DNA from: Burkholderiales bacterium
Lineage (GTDB): Bacteria; Pseudomonadota; Gammaproteobacteria; Burkholderiales; Burkholderiaceae_C
NCBI GenBank assembly: GCA_028864885.1
Contig: JAGWLR010000003.1
Span: forward strand, 1-64,000
Direction of reading: 5' to 3'
Length of the DNA: 64,000 bases
Of this stretch, positions 9,718 through 19,080 are shown one piece after another (position 1 is the first letter of the stretch; every line of letters starts with the position of its first letter). The position numbers and the translations under genes are program-made. The notes beneath the pieces are model-generated. The model was not told where the DNA came from and did no database searches. It saw only the letters and a list, made by a program, of their open reading frames with translations.

Positions 9718-10935
9718 TCACTCGGCGGCCGCCGTTTTCTTGGCGGCTGCTTTTTTGGCCGCGGGCTTGCGTGGCCGTCGAGGGCGACTGGTTTTCTCGG
9801 CGATAGTTTCTGACTCGCCGGCGGGCGTAGCTTCAGGTTCAGGTGCAACGCTGGTGACGGGTGGGGCTTCAACCGCTTGGGTTTCGCCTGCCTCTACCGC
9901 GGTTGCACTTCGCGACGAGCGATTCCCTCGGCCTCGTGTCCCTCCACGTCGTGAGCGACCCTTGGCGGGCGCAGCGGTGGGCTCCTGCTCGCTCGCGGGG
10001 GCGATCTCACTTGGCGCTGCGTCGGCTGTGTTTGCCTCAGCAAGCGGCAGAGAGGGCTCAACTGAAGGCGTTTCTACCTGCGCGGTCACGGGCGCGGCAT
10101 CGGTTCGAGACGCCAAGCCATTGCCGCGGCTCACAAAGGCGCTCGATTTCTCGTCACGCGCGAACTCCAGCAGCCCCCGGTTCTGGGCTTCTTCCAGCAA
10201 GTTGCCAAAGGTCCGAAAGCCATAATAGTTTTCATTGAAACCAGGGTTGCGTCGCTTGATGGCTTCCTTGAGCACCGAGGCCCAGACCTTGCCGCCCTCA
10301 TCGCGGTCAGACACCAAGGCCTCATACGTTTCCACCGCCATCTCGATGGCCTTGGTGCGGCGAACATCCATTTCGGCGCGGCGGCGTTGCTCTTCCTCAG
10401 GCGTGCGACGCGGCTGCGCTTGATCACGGTTGTCACGTCGGGCCGCGTTGCGTTGGCTTTCACGCACGAGGTCGTCGTAGAAGATGAACTCGTCGCAGTT
10501 GGCGATCAGCAGGTCCGAGGTCGACTGCTTGACGCCCACGCCGATCACGTACTTGGCGTTTTCGCGCAGTTTGGAAACCAGGGGCGAGAAATCCGAGTCG
10601 CCCGAGATGATCACGAAAGTGTTGACGTGCGACTTGGTGTAGCAAAGATCGAGCGCATCCACCACCAGGCGGATGTCGGCTGAATTCTTGCCCGATTGGC
10701 GCACGTGGGGGATCTCGATCAACTCGAAATTGGCCTCGTGCATCGCAGCCTTGAAGCCCTTGTAGCGATCCCAGTCGCAATAGGCCTTCTTGACCACGAT
10801 GCTGCCCTTGAGCAGCAGGCGCTCCAGAACGCGCTTGATGTCGAACTTGTCGTAATTGGCGTCGCGGACGCCCAGGGCCACGTTCTCGAAGTCGCAGAAC
10901 AGGGCCATGCTGATGTGATCAGGTGTGGAGGCCAT
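9718..10935 (-). CDS. NYN domain plus OST-HTH/LOTUS domain protein with low-complexity Lys/Ala tail
   Basis: ALFCDFENVALGV, VIISGDSDFSPLVSKLRE (NYN); VWASVLKEAIKRRNPGFNENYYGFRTFGNLLEEA (OST-HTH). Confidence 0.88.
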   Translation of the reverse strand: MASTPDHISMALFCDFENVALGVRDANYDKFDIKRVLERLLLKGSIVVKKAYCDWDRYKGFKAAMHEANFELIEIPHVRQSGKNSADIRLVVDALDLCYTKSHVNTFVIISGDSDFSPLVSKLRENAKYVIGVGVKQSTSDLLIANCDEFIFYDDLVRESQRNAARRDNRDQAQPRRTPEEEQRRRAEMDVRRTKAIEMAVETYEALVSDRDEGGKVWASVLKEAIKRRNPGFNENYYGFRTFGNLLEEAQNRGLLEFARDEKSSAFVSRGNGLASRTDAAPVTAQVETPSVEPSLPLAEANTADAAPSEIAPASEQEPTAAPAKGRSRRGGTRGRGNRSSRSATAVEAGETQAVEAPPVTSVAPEPEATPAGESETIAEKTSRPRRPRKPAAKKAAAKKTAAAE

Positions 10936-10989
10936 TGGTATCTCAGATGATTCAGACCGCCATCATCACATGAACCGGCCCCCAGGCGA

Positions 10990-12003
10990 TCAAGGGGTCA
11001 ACGTTGGTGCGGTTGGGGTCGAGATGCTGAGCGCGGTGACACTGCTGGGCATGGCTGTCCAGCGGATCGCCAGGTTGCCAAAATGGGATGAGGCCAGGTA
11101 GACGAACTGTTCGTCAACGGCGGTCACCCAGGAAAATTCGTTCAAGCCGTCGATCGGCAAGACGATCAGCACACCCACATCGGATTGGCTCAGCAGCTGC
11201 GTATAGTCGTCAGCAGCGCTCACGCTGTAGCCGTTGGCGACGTACCCTTCGTGAACCAGATACCGCTTGGCGTCCAGCAAGGAAAAACCTTTGCGTTGAA
11301 TGATCAGATCTGTTTCACCGTAGGTCATCATGCCAGTCATGGCGTCCCGTTCGGTGGTCACCCCATTACGGACATACAGCATGGACTGCAGGATGGCGGA
11401 CATGCCGGAGAAGTCGTATTGGGCATGGAAAACAGGCTGAACACGAGGGCCCAGCGTGCCGCCAGCAAAGCCGCTCGTCGACAAGACACGGTGGGTGCAG
11501 GCGCAGTTGGCGTTTTGAATCCGCAGCCATTGGGCGTCAGCCGCCCCTACCTGTACCCGGATGGCCAGATAGTCCTGATTGAGTTGGTTGTTCAGGAACA
11601 TGTAGGCGTGTCGAGGGGTGGCCGACGATCCTTGCACAGTCCCATTGTTCAGATCGTAGACATTGGCGCGCCCCGCTCGCACACCGGCTAGTCCGGTAAT
11701 CTTGATGTTGCTCCAATTGACGTCGGTATCTGATTGCAGCTCAAGGTATGCCGCTTGCTGATCGGCGGGAATCGCATGACCGGGCAGGGTGGAGTTGACG
11801 GTCTGCATCCAGGCCGTGGCCTTGAATTGGGTGCTGCCAACCACGATTTGCTGCGGCGCGGCGATCGCCTGCGACTCTTGCGTGACGGGCGTGGGCCCCG
11901 ATTGACTGTTGAGATTGGATGAGGCGTCGGAGTTGGATGATCCGCCACCGCAAGCGGACAGCATGACAGCTGCCGCCAGGATGATTCCTGCGACTGATTT
12001 CAT
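10990..12003 (-). CDS. Lipoprotein with a degenerate C39-peptidase-like domain
   Basis: Lipobox MLSAC; AQYDFSGMSAILQSML ... GFSLLDAKRYLVHEGY ... GLNEFSWVTAV ... VYLASSHFGN resembles the C39 layout with catalytic positions replaced. Confidence 0.6.
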   Translation of the reverse strand: MKSVAGIILAAAVMLSACGGGSSNSDASSNLNSQSGPTPVTQESQAIAAPQQIVVGSTQFKATAWMQTVNSTLPGHAIPADQQAAYLELQSDTDVNWSNIKITGLAGVRAGRANVYDLNNGTVQGSSATPRHAYMFLNNQLNQDYLAIRVQVGAADAQWLRIQNANCACTHRVLSTSGFAGGTLGPRVQPVFHAQYDFSGMSAILQSMLYVRNGVTTERDAMTGMMTYGETDLIIQRKGFSLLDAKRYLVHEGYVANGYSVSAADDYTQLLSQSDVGVLIVLPIDGLNEFSWVTAVDEQFVYLASSHFGNLAIRWTAMPSSVTALSISTPTAPTLTP

Positions 12004-12059
12004 TTTTTGTGCTCCCTGAATACAAGCGGCATGTTAACCGCTTTACATCCAGGGAAGGG

Positions 12060-12992
12060 TCACTCGCCTTGTTTGCGTTGCAGGTTGCGTTCGGCGCGCA
12101 GGCGCTTGAGTTCGGCTTCTGCCGCTTTGGCCTCGGCTAGCCAGGTTTCAAATTTGCGCGGGGTTTCCAGGGTGATGCGCCCGATGGATCCGCTGCGGAA
12201 ATCGTTGAGGACGATCTCTGCCGCCTTTTGCAGGTTCACGCGCCCGCCACTCATGACCGCCCCGCGCTTTTTGGCGATCTCGACCAACAACTCGTCGTCA
12301 TGTCGGGTGGGGATGTTGTGCTCGTCGTCCAGCCGGTAGCGTGCGGCCAGTTCTCGGTGATAGTGGCCCTTGATGCTGTTGATCAATTCCAGCGCCACTT
12401 CTTCTTCGTCATAGGCATTGCGCCCGATCGCGCCACTGGCGGCCAGGTGGTAGCCCGATTTCTCGACAAGGATCTTGGGCCAAAGCATGCCAGGCGTGTC
12501 AAACAAGTAGCAGTCGCTGGCCAGGTTGATGCGTTGCTCAACACGGGTGATGCCGGCTTCGTCGCCCGTCTTGGCGGCTTTTTTGCCCACCATGGTGTTG
12601 AGCAAGGTCGATTTGCCCACGTTGGGGATGCCGCAGATCAACACGCGCAAAGGCTTGTCCATGCCGCCCCGGTTCGGTGCCAGTTCTCGGCAGGCTTTGA
12701 CCAGCCGCTGGGTCGGAGCCGTTTCGCCGGCATCCAGGCCGATGGCCAGGGTGTCGGGCTTCTTGTTGTACCAGTCCAGCCAAAGCTCGGTGCGTTCGGC
12801 ATCGGCCAGATCCTGCTTGTTCAAAACCTTGAGCTTGGCCTTCTTGCCGGTCAACTGGGCCAGCATGGGGTTGGCGCTGGAGCCGGGCAGTCGGGCATCC
12901 AGCATTTCAATGACCACATCGATGTCCTTGACACGCTCGGTGATGGCTTTTTTGGTCACGTGCATGTGACCGGGGAACCATTGAATGCCCAT
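12060..12992 (-). CDS. ylqF: Ribosome biogenesis GTPase YlqF/RbgA
   Basis: Circularly permuted GTPase: [42 protein letters not shown]. Confidence 0.93.
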   Translation of the reverse strand: MGIQWFPGHMHVTKKAITERVKDIDVVIEMLDARLPGSSANPMLAQLTGKKAKLKVLNKQDLADAERTELWLDWYNKKPDTLAIGLDAGETAPTQRLVKACRELAPNRGGMDKPLRVLICGIPNVGKSTLLNTMVGKKAAKTGDEAGITRVEQRINLASDCYLFDTPGMLWPKILVEKSGYHLAASGAIGRNAYDEEEVALELINSIKGHYHRELAARYRLDDEHNIPTRHDDELLVEIAKKRGAVMSGGRVNLQKAAEIVLNDFRSGSIGRITLETPRKFETWLAEAKAAEAELKRLRAERNLQRKQGE

Positions 12993-13149
12993 GGAGATGA
13001 ATTCTTTGTGCGCAAAACGCGCATTGTCTTCTGTTCTGGACGCCCGCGCACAATTTCAACAAAATCACGCGAACCCGGGCGGCGTCGTGCTTTCGCTTGA
13101 AAACAGCCTCGATTGACCGATAAGGCATCAAATCATCCAGGATTTCGTC

Positions 13150-14181
13150 ATGTCGATTGAGCAGTACCCGACTTTCATCCATGAGCCGAAGCGACTGGCT
13201 GCCCTGCAGTCCTACGGGCTATTGGACACGCCGGCCGAGGCCGATTTCGATGCCGTGGCACGCCTGCTGTCGCAGGTGACGCGGGCGCCGGTCGCCTGGG
13301 TGGGGCTGCTGGATTCCGAGCGAGTTTGGTTCAAGGCCCAGTGTGGCGTGACAGACGCAGAGTGGCCTCGCGATGGCTGGATCTCCGTGCACCTGCTGTC
13401 TCATCCGCGCGAGAGCTGGTCGTGTGCCGACCTGAGTCATGAGTCTCGATGGCAGGGGCACCCCTGGGCGAACGCCTTGCCGCAAGCCCGATTCCTGGCG
13501 GTGGCGCCGGTGGTCGACCTGGCCGGCCAGGTGCTGGGGATGGTGGGGGTGGCGTCGCCTCAAGCGAAGGAGTTTGACGACGAACTGAAGGGACCACTGC
13601 AGGATGCCGCTGTGCTGGTGGCGTCGCTGATGGAGTCGCGCAAGCGTGCCGGGCTGCTGGCACGCCAGGCGATGACCGATCCTTTGACTGGCATTGGCAA
13701 CAAGGCGCAGTTCGATCTGTCTTTGCAAGTCGAGATGGGCCACGCGATGCGAAGCGGTGAGCCCTTCACGGTGCTGTGCATGGATCTGGATGGGTTCAAG
13801 GCAGTCAACGACGGCTTTGGCCACACGGCAGGTGACGAGGTGCTGTGCGAGGTGGCCAAGCGCCTGCAACAACAGGTTCGCTTGGGCGACACGCTGGTGC
13901 GCTTGCGCGATGACGAATTTGCCGTCGTCATGCGTCATGGGGCCGAAGAGGCCGCCACGGTGTTATCCAAGCGAATTGTGCAAGCCATTTCTCAGCCGGT
14001 GGATCTGACCACGGGCGACACCGTTGGGGTGGGCATCTCGATCGGCATGGCAGCGTATGACGATCAGATCTGCTCCGGGCAGGACCTGGTCAAGAAGGCG
14101 ACTGAATCGCTTCAGCAGGCCAAACGCCGCAATGAGCGTCGCTGGAACATGTTCCTGGGAGGCGGGCGGCGTCTGTTCTGA
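13150..14181 (+). CDS. GAF-GGDEF domain protein with degenerate active site (RDDEF)
   Basis: N-terminal GAF; DPLTGIGNKAQFD, DLDGFKAVNDGFGHTAGDEVL, then LRDDEFAVVM where GGDEF is expected. Confidence 0.85.
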   Translation: MSIEQYPTFIHEPKRLAALQSYGLLDTPAEADFDAVARLLSQVTRAPVAWVGLLDSERVWFKAQCGVTDAEWPRDGWISVHLLSHPRESWSCADLSHESRWQGHPWANALPQARFLAVAPVVDLAGQVLGMVGVASPQAKEFDDELKGPLQDAAVLVASLMESRKRAGLLARQAMTDPLTGIGNKAQFDLSLQVEMGHAMRSGEPFTVLCMDLDGFKAVNDGFGHTAGDEVLCEVAKRLQQQVRLGDTLVRLRDDEFAVVMRHGAEEAATVLSKRIVQAISQPVDLTTGDTVGVGISIGMAAYDDQICSGQDLVKKATESLQQAKRRNERRWNMFLGGGRRLF

Positions 14182-15118
14182 ACTCGGGGCTGAGGCTGTT
14201 GAGCCAGCTCTCGATCTGACGAGAGTCGTTCACGATGCGAACCGCCATGTAGGCATCTTCCGCCTCGGGATAGGTACGGCGCAAGTAGTTGAGCCATTGC
14301 TTCATCCGGCCCGCACGGTGTTTGGGGACCACGTTGGCGCAAATCAGCTGCCAGAACCCATGCAGCAGGGGGATCACCTCTGCCCAGGTGATGACCGCCT
14401 GCTCTCCGGCGATGGCCTGGCCCAGGCCGGGGTTCGCCACGGCGCCCCGCCCAATCATCAACATCTCACATCCGGTCACGTCGCGGCATCGATGGGCGTC
14501 TGCCACGCTCCAGATTTCGCCATTGGCAATCACCGGCACGCGTACGTGCGCGCGGATGTCGGCAATGCGATCCCAGTAGGCCGGCGGGCGGTAGCCGTGG
14601 GCCTTGGTTCGGGCGTGGATCACGAGTTCTTCCGCACCCCCCGCCTCAATGGCCTGGGCGCAGGCTTCAGCCAGGGTGTCGTCGTGAAAACCCAATCGCA
14701 TCTTGGCCGAGACCGGGATCGGCCTGGGAACGGCCGCTCGCACTGCGGCCACGATGCGTTCCACATGCTCCGGGTCTTGCAACAAGGCGGCACCGCCCCC
14801 GTGGCGGTTCACCACCTTGGCCGGGCAGCCGAAGTTCAAATCGATCCCCGCGGATCCGAGTTCGGCCAGCTTGGCGGCGTTTTCGGCCATGCAGACCGGG
14901 TCGGAGCCCAGCAATTGACCGCGCACAGGTACACCCGAAGGGGTCCGGCTGCCATGCGCCAATTCCGGCACGATGCGCTTGAACGCTCGGGCAGGCAAGA
15001 GCGTGTCGGTGATACGGATGAACTCAGACACGCAGCGATCAATGCCCCCCACACGGGTCAGGATATCTCGCAATGCGAAATCGAGTGGCCCTTCCATGGG
15101 GGCGAGCAGAATGGTCAT
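14090..15118 (-). CDS. dusC: tRNA-dihydrouridine synthase (DusC type)
   Basis: LAPMEGPLDFALRDIL, GIDLNFGCPAKVVNRHGGGAALL, HARTKAHGY, IANGEIWSV, IGRGAVANP. Confidence 0.9.
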   Translation of the reverse strand: MTILLAPMEGPLDFALRDILTRVGGIDRCVSEFIRITDTLLPARAFKRIVPELAHGSRTPSGVPVRGQLLGSDPVCMAENAAKLAELGSAGIDLNFGCPAKVVNRHGGGAALLQDPEHVERIVAAVRAAVPRPIPVSAKMRLGFHDDTLAEACAQAIEAGGAEELVIHARTKAHGYRPPAYWDRIADIRAHVRVPVIANGEIWSVADAHRCRDVTGCEMLMIGRGAVANPGLGQAIAGEQAVITWAEVIPLLHGFWQLICANVVPKHRAGRMKQWLNYLRRTYPEAEDAYMAVRIVNDSRQIESWLNSLSPEFRTDAARLPGTCSSDAHCGVWPAEAIQSPS

Positions 15119-15264
15119 GAGGCGTGTAACAGGGGGCGGAAAGGGCGAGGCCGCTAGTGTACGGAAACGTGGCTTAGGACACGGGTTGTCAGTTTTTTCT
15201 TGCTTCAACCTGGTCAGGGATCGCCGATAAATGAACACCTGCCCGCCAGAAGAAGATTTTCCTC

Positions 15265-16125
15265 ATGACGACGTCTGCCATTGCTGCTGAAATTGATCAG
15301 GTACGCCGCAGTGCGCCGCTGCAGACCATCGTGATTCCGCCTTGCCCTGAATTGCTGGCCCGCTTGCAAGCCACCATGGCGGTGCCCGAGCCGGACTTGA
15401 ACGAGGTGGCGCGGATCGCCAGCAGCGACGTGGCCATGGCCGCGGTGCTGTTGCGGCAGGCCAATGGCCCTATGTTCGCTGCGGGGCAGCCCGTGCAAAC
15501 CGTCGGGCAGGCCATGAATCGACTGGGCTTGGAGCACACCGCGTCGGTGATGACCGGCTTTCTGGCGCAGCGGGCCATCAAGGTCAACAGCGTGCATCTG
15601 CAGCGGTTCTGGGAGCGGGCAGCCAAACGCGCCATCGCCATGACTTTCATGGCGCAGAAGTTTCCGGGGATGTCGACCGACATCGCCCACACCTACGGCC
15701 TGTTTTGCCACGTGGGCTTGCCGGTGATGATGCAAAGCGTGCCGGGTTACAGCGGCACCCTGGTCGAGGCACGTGCGCGCCGTGATCGTTCACCGATTGA
15801 GACCGAGAACGCCAATCACAAGACCGACCATGCCGTGGTCGGGGCGTTGGTGGCCAGGGTGTGGCGCCTGGCACCCCAGGTCATGGCGGCCATCCGCTTG
15901 CATCACGATCTGGATGTGCTGGGCGACAGCCACACCGACTCAGAAGTGCAGATGCTCGTGGCGGTGGGGCTGTTGGCTGAGCATGTGATGCTCAAACACG
16001 AAGGGTTGGACCCCGACCGCGATTGGAATGAACACTCAGACCACGCCCTGGGTTGGCTTGAGTTGGCCCGAGACGAGTTGGACGTCTGGGACCTGGAGTT
16101 GCGCGACCTGCTCGATGCGGCTTGA
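15265..16125 (+). CDS. HDOD domain signalling protein
   Basis: LARLQATMAVPEPDLNEVARIASSDVAMAAVLLRQANGPMF ... AMNRLGLEHTASVMTGF. Confidence 0.85.
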   Translation: MTTSAIAAEIDQVRRSAPLQTIVIPPCPELLARLQATMAVPEPDLNEVARIASSDVAMAAVLLRQANGPMFAAGQPVQTVGQAMNRLGLEHTASVMTGFLAQRAIKVNSVHLQRFWERAAKRAIAMTFMAQKFPGMSTDIAHTYGLFCHVGLPVMMQSVPGYSGTLVEARARRDRSPIETENANHKTDHAVVGALVARVWRLAPQVMAAIRLHHDLDVLGDSHTDSEVQMLVAVGLLAEHVMLKHEGLDPDRDWNEHSDHALGWLELARDELDVWDLELRDLLDAA

Positions 16126-16141
16126 GCAGGCCGCCACGCGT

Positions 16142-16915
16142 TCAAGCTGCCTGACCAAGCAGATCGTGCAAGGAAATCAGCTCTTGTGTGAGCTTGTGGC
16201 GCGCGTCCATGTGAATCATCGGCTTGGACAGCTGATGCGATTCGCGAATCTTCACGGATGAACTGAGGTAGGGCTGCAGCACGGGCAGGCCCTCGTCGAT
16301 CAACTCCTGAACCAGCTGCTGCGGCAGATTGGCGCGCGGCTGGAACTGGTTGACCACGATGCCACTGACGGCCAGATCCTTGTTGTGATCGGTCTGGATC
16401 TCTTGCACGTTGTCGAGCAAGGTGTACAGCGCACGACGCGAGAAATCATCGCAGTCGAACGGGATCAGGCAGCCCTCGGCCGCGATCAGCGCCGAGCGTG
16501 TGTAGAAGTTCAGCGCGGGCGGCGTGTCGATGTAGATGCGGTCGTACTCTTCTTCGAGTTCTTGCAGCGCATCACGCAGCTTGTAGATCTTGTAGCGCGA
16601 TTCGAGTTTGGGTTGCAGCTCTTCGAGCACGGGGTGCGAGGGCATCAGGTGCAGGTTTTCCCACGGGGTTTCGACCACGTAGTCGCTGGCGCTCTTGTCG
16701 CGGGCGCTGAAACGCAGGGTCTGCTCGAAGAACTCGGCGGCGCTGACCTCGGCATCTTCTTGCGGGCCACCCAGCAGGTAGTGCGTCGAGTTGCCTTGGG
16801 GATCGAGGTCGACCACCAGGGTCCGCAGCCCTTGGTGGGCGCTGATGGCAGCCAGGTTGCTGGTGATGGTGGACTTGCCGACACCACCTTTTTGGTTGAA
16901 GACAACGTAGCGCAT
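16142..16915 (-). CDS. ParA family ATPase
   Basis: MRYVVFNQKGGVGKSTITSNLAA, DLDPQGNST; start reassigned to M15 of the ORF. Confidence 0.9.
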   Translation of the reverse strand: MRYVVFNQKGGVGKSTITSNLAAISAHQGLRTLVVDLDPQGNSTHYLLGGPQEDAEVSAAEFFEQTLRFSARDKSASDYVVETPWENLHLMPSHPVLEELQPKLESRYKIYKLRDALQELEEEYDRIYIDTPPALNFYTRSALIAAEGCLIPFDCDDFSRRALYTLLDNVQEIQTDHNKDLAVSGIVVNQFQPRANLPQQLVQELIDEGLPVLQPYLSSSVKIRESHQLSKPMIHMDARHKLTQELISLHDLLGQAA

Positions 16916-17010
16916 GAGCAGGGACCTTCCTTGTTTCGCGTGATGCATATTGTGCACCGCAACACGGTCAGATTTTTTGCGGGAAGGCCCCAGCTTTGCG
17001 TGGGATCAGA

Positions 17011-17274
17011 TCAGCGGTTGGCCTCGGGCAGCTCGATCTTGACCTCCAGCACCTCCAGATTGTCCTGTCGCTCCATCGACACCTTGATGTCGTCCGGGTT
17101 GATCTGGACATATTTGGAGATCACGGCCACCAGCTCACGCTGCAGGTCGGGCAGGTAATCCGGGCTGCCCGCGTTGCGGCCGCTGCGCTCATGCGCCAGG
17201 ATCAGCTGCAGGCGCTCTTTGGCGACGGTGGCCGACTGCTTCTTTTCGCCGAGGAAGAAAGACAGGAATCCCAT
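17011..17274 (-). CDS. minE: Cell division topological specificity factor MinE
   Basis: [23 protein letters not shown]; follows minD. Confidence 0.97.
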   Translation of the reverse strand: MGFLSFFLGEKKQSATVAKERLQLILAHERSGRNAGSPDYLPDLQRELVAVISKYVQINPDDIKVSMERQDNLEVLEVKIELPEANR

Positions 17275-17278
17275 GGTC

Positions 17279-18094
17279 TCACTTGCCTCCGAACAGGCGC
17301 TTGAAGAAGCCGGGTTTCACGGCGTCCACGAAACGCATGGGCTTGTCTTCACCCAGGAAGCGGGCCACCACATCTTTGTAGGCTTCGGACACGTCCGAGC
17401 CTTCCATGTGGATGGCGGGCACGCCCTGGTTCGAGGCGTTCAGTACGGATTCCGATTCGGGGATCACGCCGATCAGCTTGACGCGCAGGATCTCGTGGAT
17501 GTCTTCCAGCGACAGCATTTGGCCGCCTTCGACGCGGTTCGGGTTGTAGCGGGTGATCAGCAGGTGTTCCTTGATCGGCTCGCCACCGTCTTGGGCGCGC
17601 TTGGTCTTGCTGTTGAGCATACCCAGGATGCGGTCGGAATCGCGCACCGACGACACTTCGGGGTTGGTCACCACCAGAGCCTCGTCGGCGAAGTGCATGG
17701 CCATCAGCGCGCCGGTTTCGATGCCGGCGGGCGAATCGCAGACGATGTAGTCAAAGCCCATCTCGCCCAGCTCTTTGAGTACGCGCTCGACGCCGTCTTG
17801 TGTCAGGGCGTCTTTGTCACGTGTTTGCGAGGCCGCCAGCACGAACAGGTTTTCGCACTGCTTGTCCTTGATCAGGGCCTGCGTGAGCTTGGCTTCGTCA
17901 TGGATGACGTTGATCAGGTCATACACCACACGGCGTTCGCAGCCCATGATGAGGTCAAGGTTGCGCAGACCGACGTCAAAGTCGATCACGGCCGTTTTGA
18001 AGCCGCGCAGGGCCAGGCCCGAAGCGAAGCTCGCGCTGGTGGTTGTTTTGCCGACGCCTCCTTTACCGGAGGTCACCACGACGATCTTGGCCAT
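17279..18094 (-). CDS. minD: Septum site-determining protein MinD
   Basis: [47 protein letters not shown]-terminal FFKRLFGGK. Confidence 0.98.
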   Translation of the reverse strand: MAKIVVVTSGKGGVGKTTTSASFASGLALRGFKTAVIDFDVGLRNLDLIMGCERRVVYDLINVIHDEAKLTQALIKDKQCENLFVLAASQTRDKDALTQDGVERVLKELGEMGFDYIVCDSPAGIETGALMAMHFADEALVVTNPEVSSVRDSDRILGMLNSKTKRAQDGGEPIKEHLLITRYNPNRVEGGQMLSLEDIHEILRVKLIGVIPESESVLNASNQGVPAIHMEGSDVSEAYKDVVARFLGEDKPMRFVDAVKPGFFKRLFGGK

Positions 18095-18121
18095 TGGTGG
18101 CTGTCCTTTCAACTGTAAGTC

Positions 18122-18877
18122 TTAGATTTTGATGGCTTCATAGACCAGACGCTCGCCATCCAGTCGGATTTGGGCGGGTTTGCCCAGCACCTCGGGGGGC
18201 AGTGGGGTCTCGGTCGTGCGATAGGTTCCGGCGATGGAGACGAGTTCCGGCTCCATGCTGGTCGAAAAAATGCGGGCTTCAGGGTTGCCTTTGGCGCCGG
18301 CAATGGCTTTGCCACGCAGGGGGGCATAGACGTGGATGCTACCGTCGGCGATCACTTCGGCACCATGGTTGACCACAGCCATGACAATCAGGTCGCCGCC
18401 CTTGGCGTACACCTGCTGGCCTGAACGCAAGGGTTTGTCAATGATCATGGTGGCGGACGATACCGGCACTTCCACGCGCACCTCCACGGGCACTTCGCGA
18501 ATCACCTCTTTGACGACCTCTTGAACCGCCTGCTGGCGAGGTGTGCTGCTCTCGGGCGCTTCGCCCAGCCCTGCTTCCAGCGCATCGGCCATCTGTTTGG
18601 CATTGCCGCCGCGCACAGCCACGGGGGTCAGGCGGAAGCGCTTGAGCAGTTCGATCAGGGCCGGGAAGTTCAGGGTGGCGACTTCCAGACTCGACAGGGG
18701 CGTCAGGTCAACGACCACGGGGTCGTGGCTGAAGAAATCCGGCGTGTCGCCGAATTTTTCGGTCAAGGCCTGCTCCAGCGCCTGCATGTTCCCGGTCTTG
18801 AGCACGAAGGCCACCAGGGTGAGCGAGGCGCTCTTGAGGTCGAATAGGGCGTTGGCGTTCGCGGAGGTGGCGGACAT
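18122..18877 (-). CDS. minC: Septum site-determining protein MinC
   Basis: C-terminal domain RSGQQVYAKGGDLIVMAVVNHGAEVIADGSIHVYAPLRGKA; minCDE order. Confidence 0.96.
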   Translation of the reverse strand: MSATSANANALFDLKSASLTLVAFVLKTGNMQALEQALTEKFGDTPDFFSHDPVVVDLTPLSSLEVATLNFPALIELLKRFRLTPVAVRGGNAKQMADALEAGLGEAPESSTPRQQAVQEVVKEVIREVPVEVRVEVPVSSATMIIDKPLRSGQQVYAKGGDLIVMAVVNHGAEVIADGSIHVYAPLRGKAIAGAKGNPEARIFSTSMEPELVSIAGTYRTTETPLPPEVLGKPAQIRLDGERLVYEAIKI

Positions 18878-19080
18878 GGGACAGCGGGCGCGGACAAAAG
18901 CGCAAGTTTAAGGCAGCCGGCGGCTTCTCCTCGCGTTCCTCGTACTCGGAGGCACCATACTGTCATTCAGGTGATCGAGCGGAGGGAAAGCCTTGTGTGT
19001 TGTCGTCGGACCAGATTGGCTTGGCCGTGGCCTTGGGGGCTTGAGCCCCTGTTTGCATCGACCAGGTGGCTGGCTGGCGA

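Noticed and set aside
19036-19049. GGGGCTTGAGCCCC palindrome downstream of ygiQ
   Set aside because: No T-tract on either side in the right orientation; insufficient for a terminator call.
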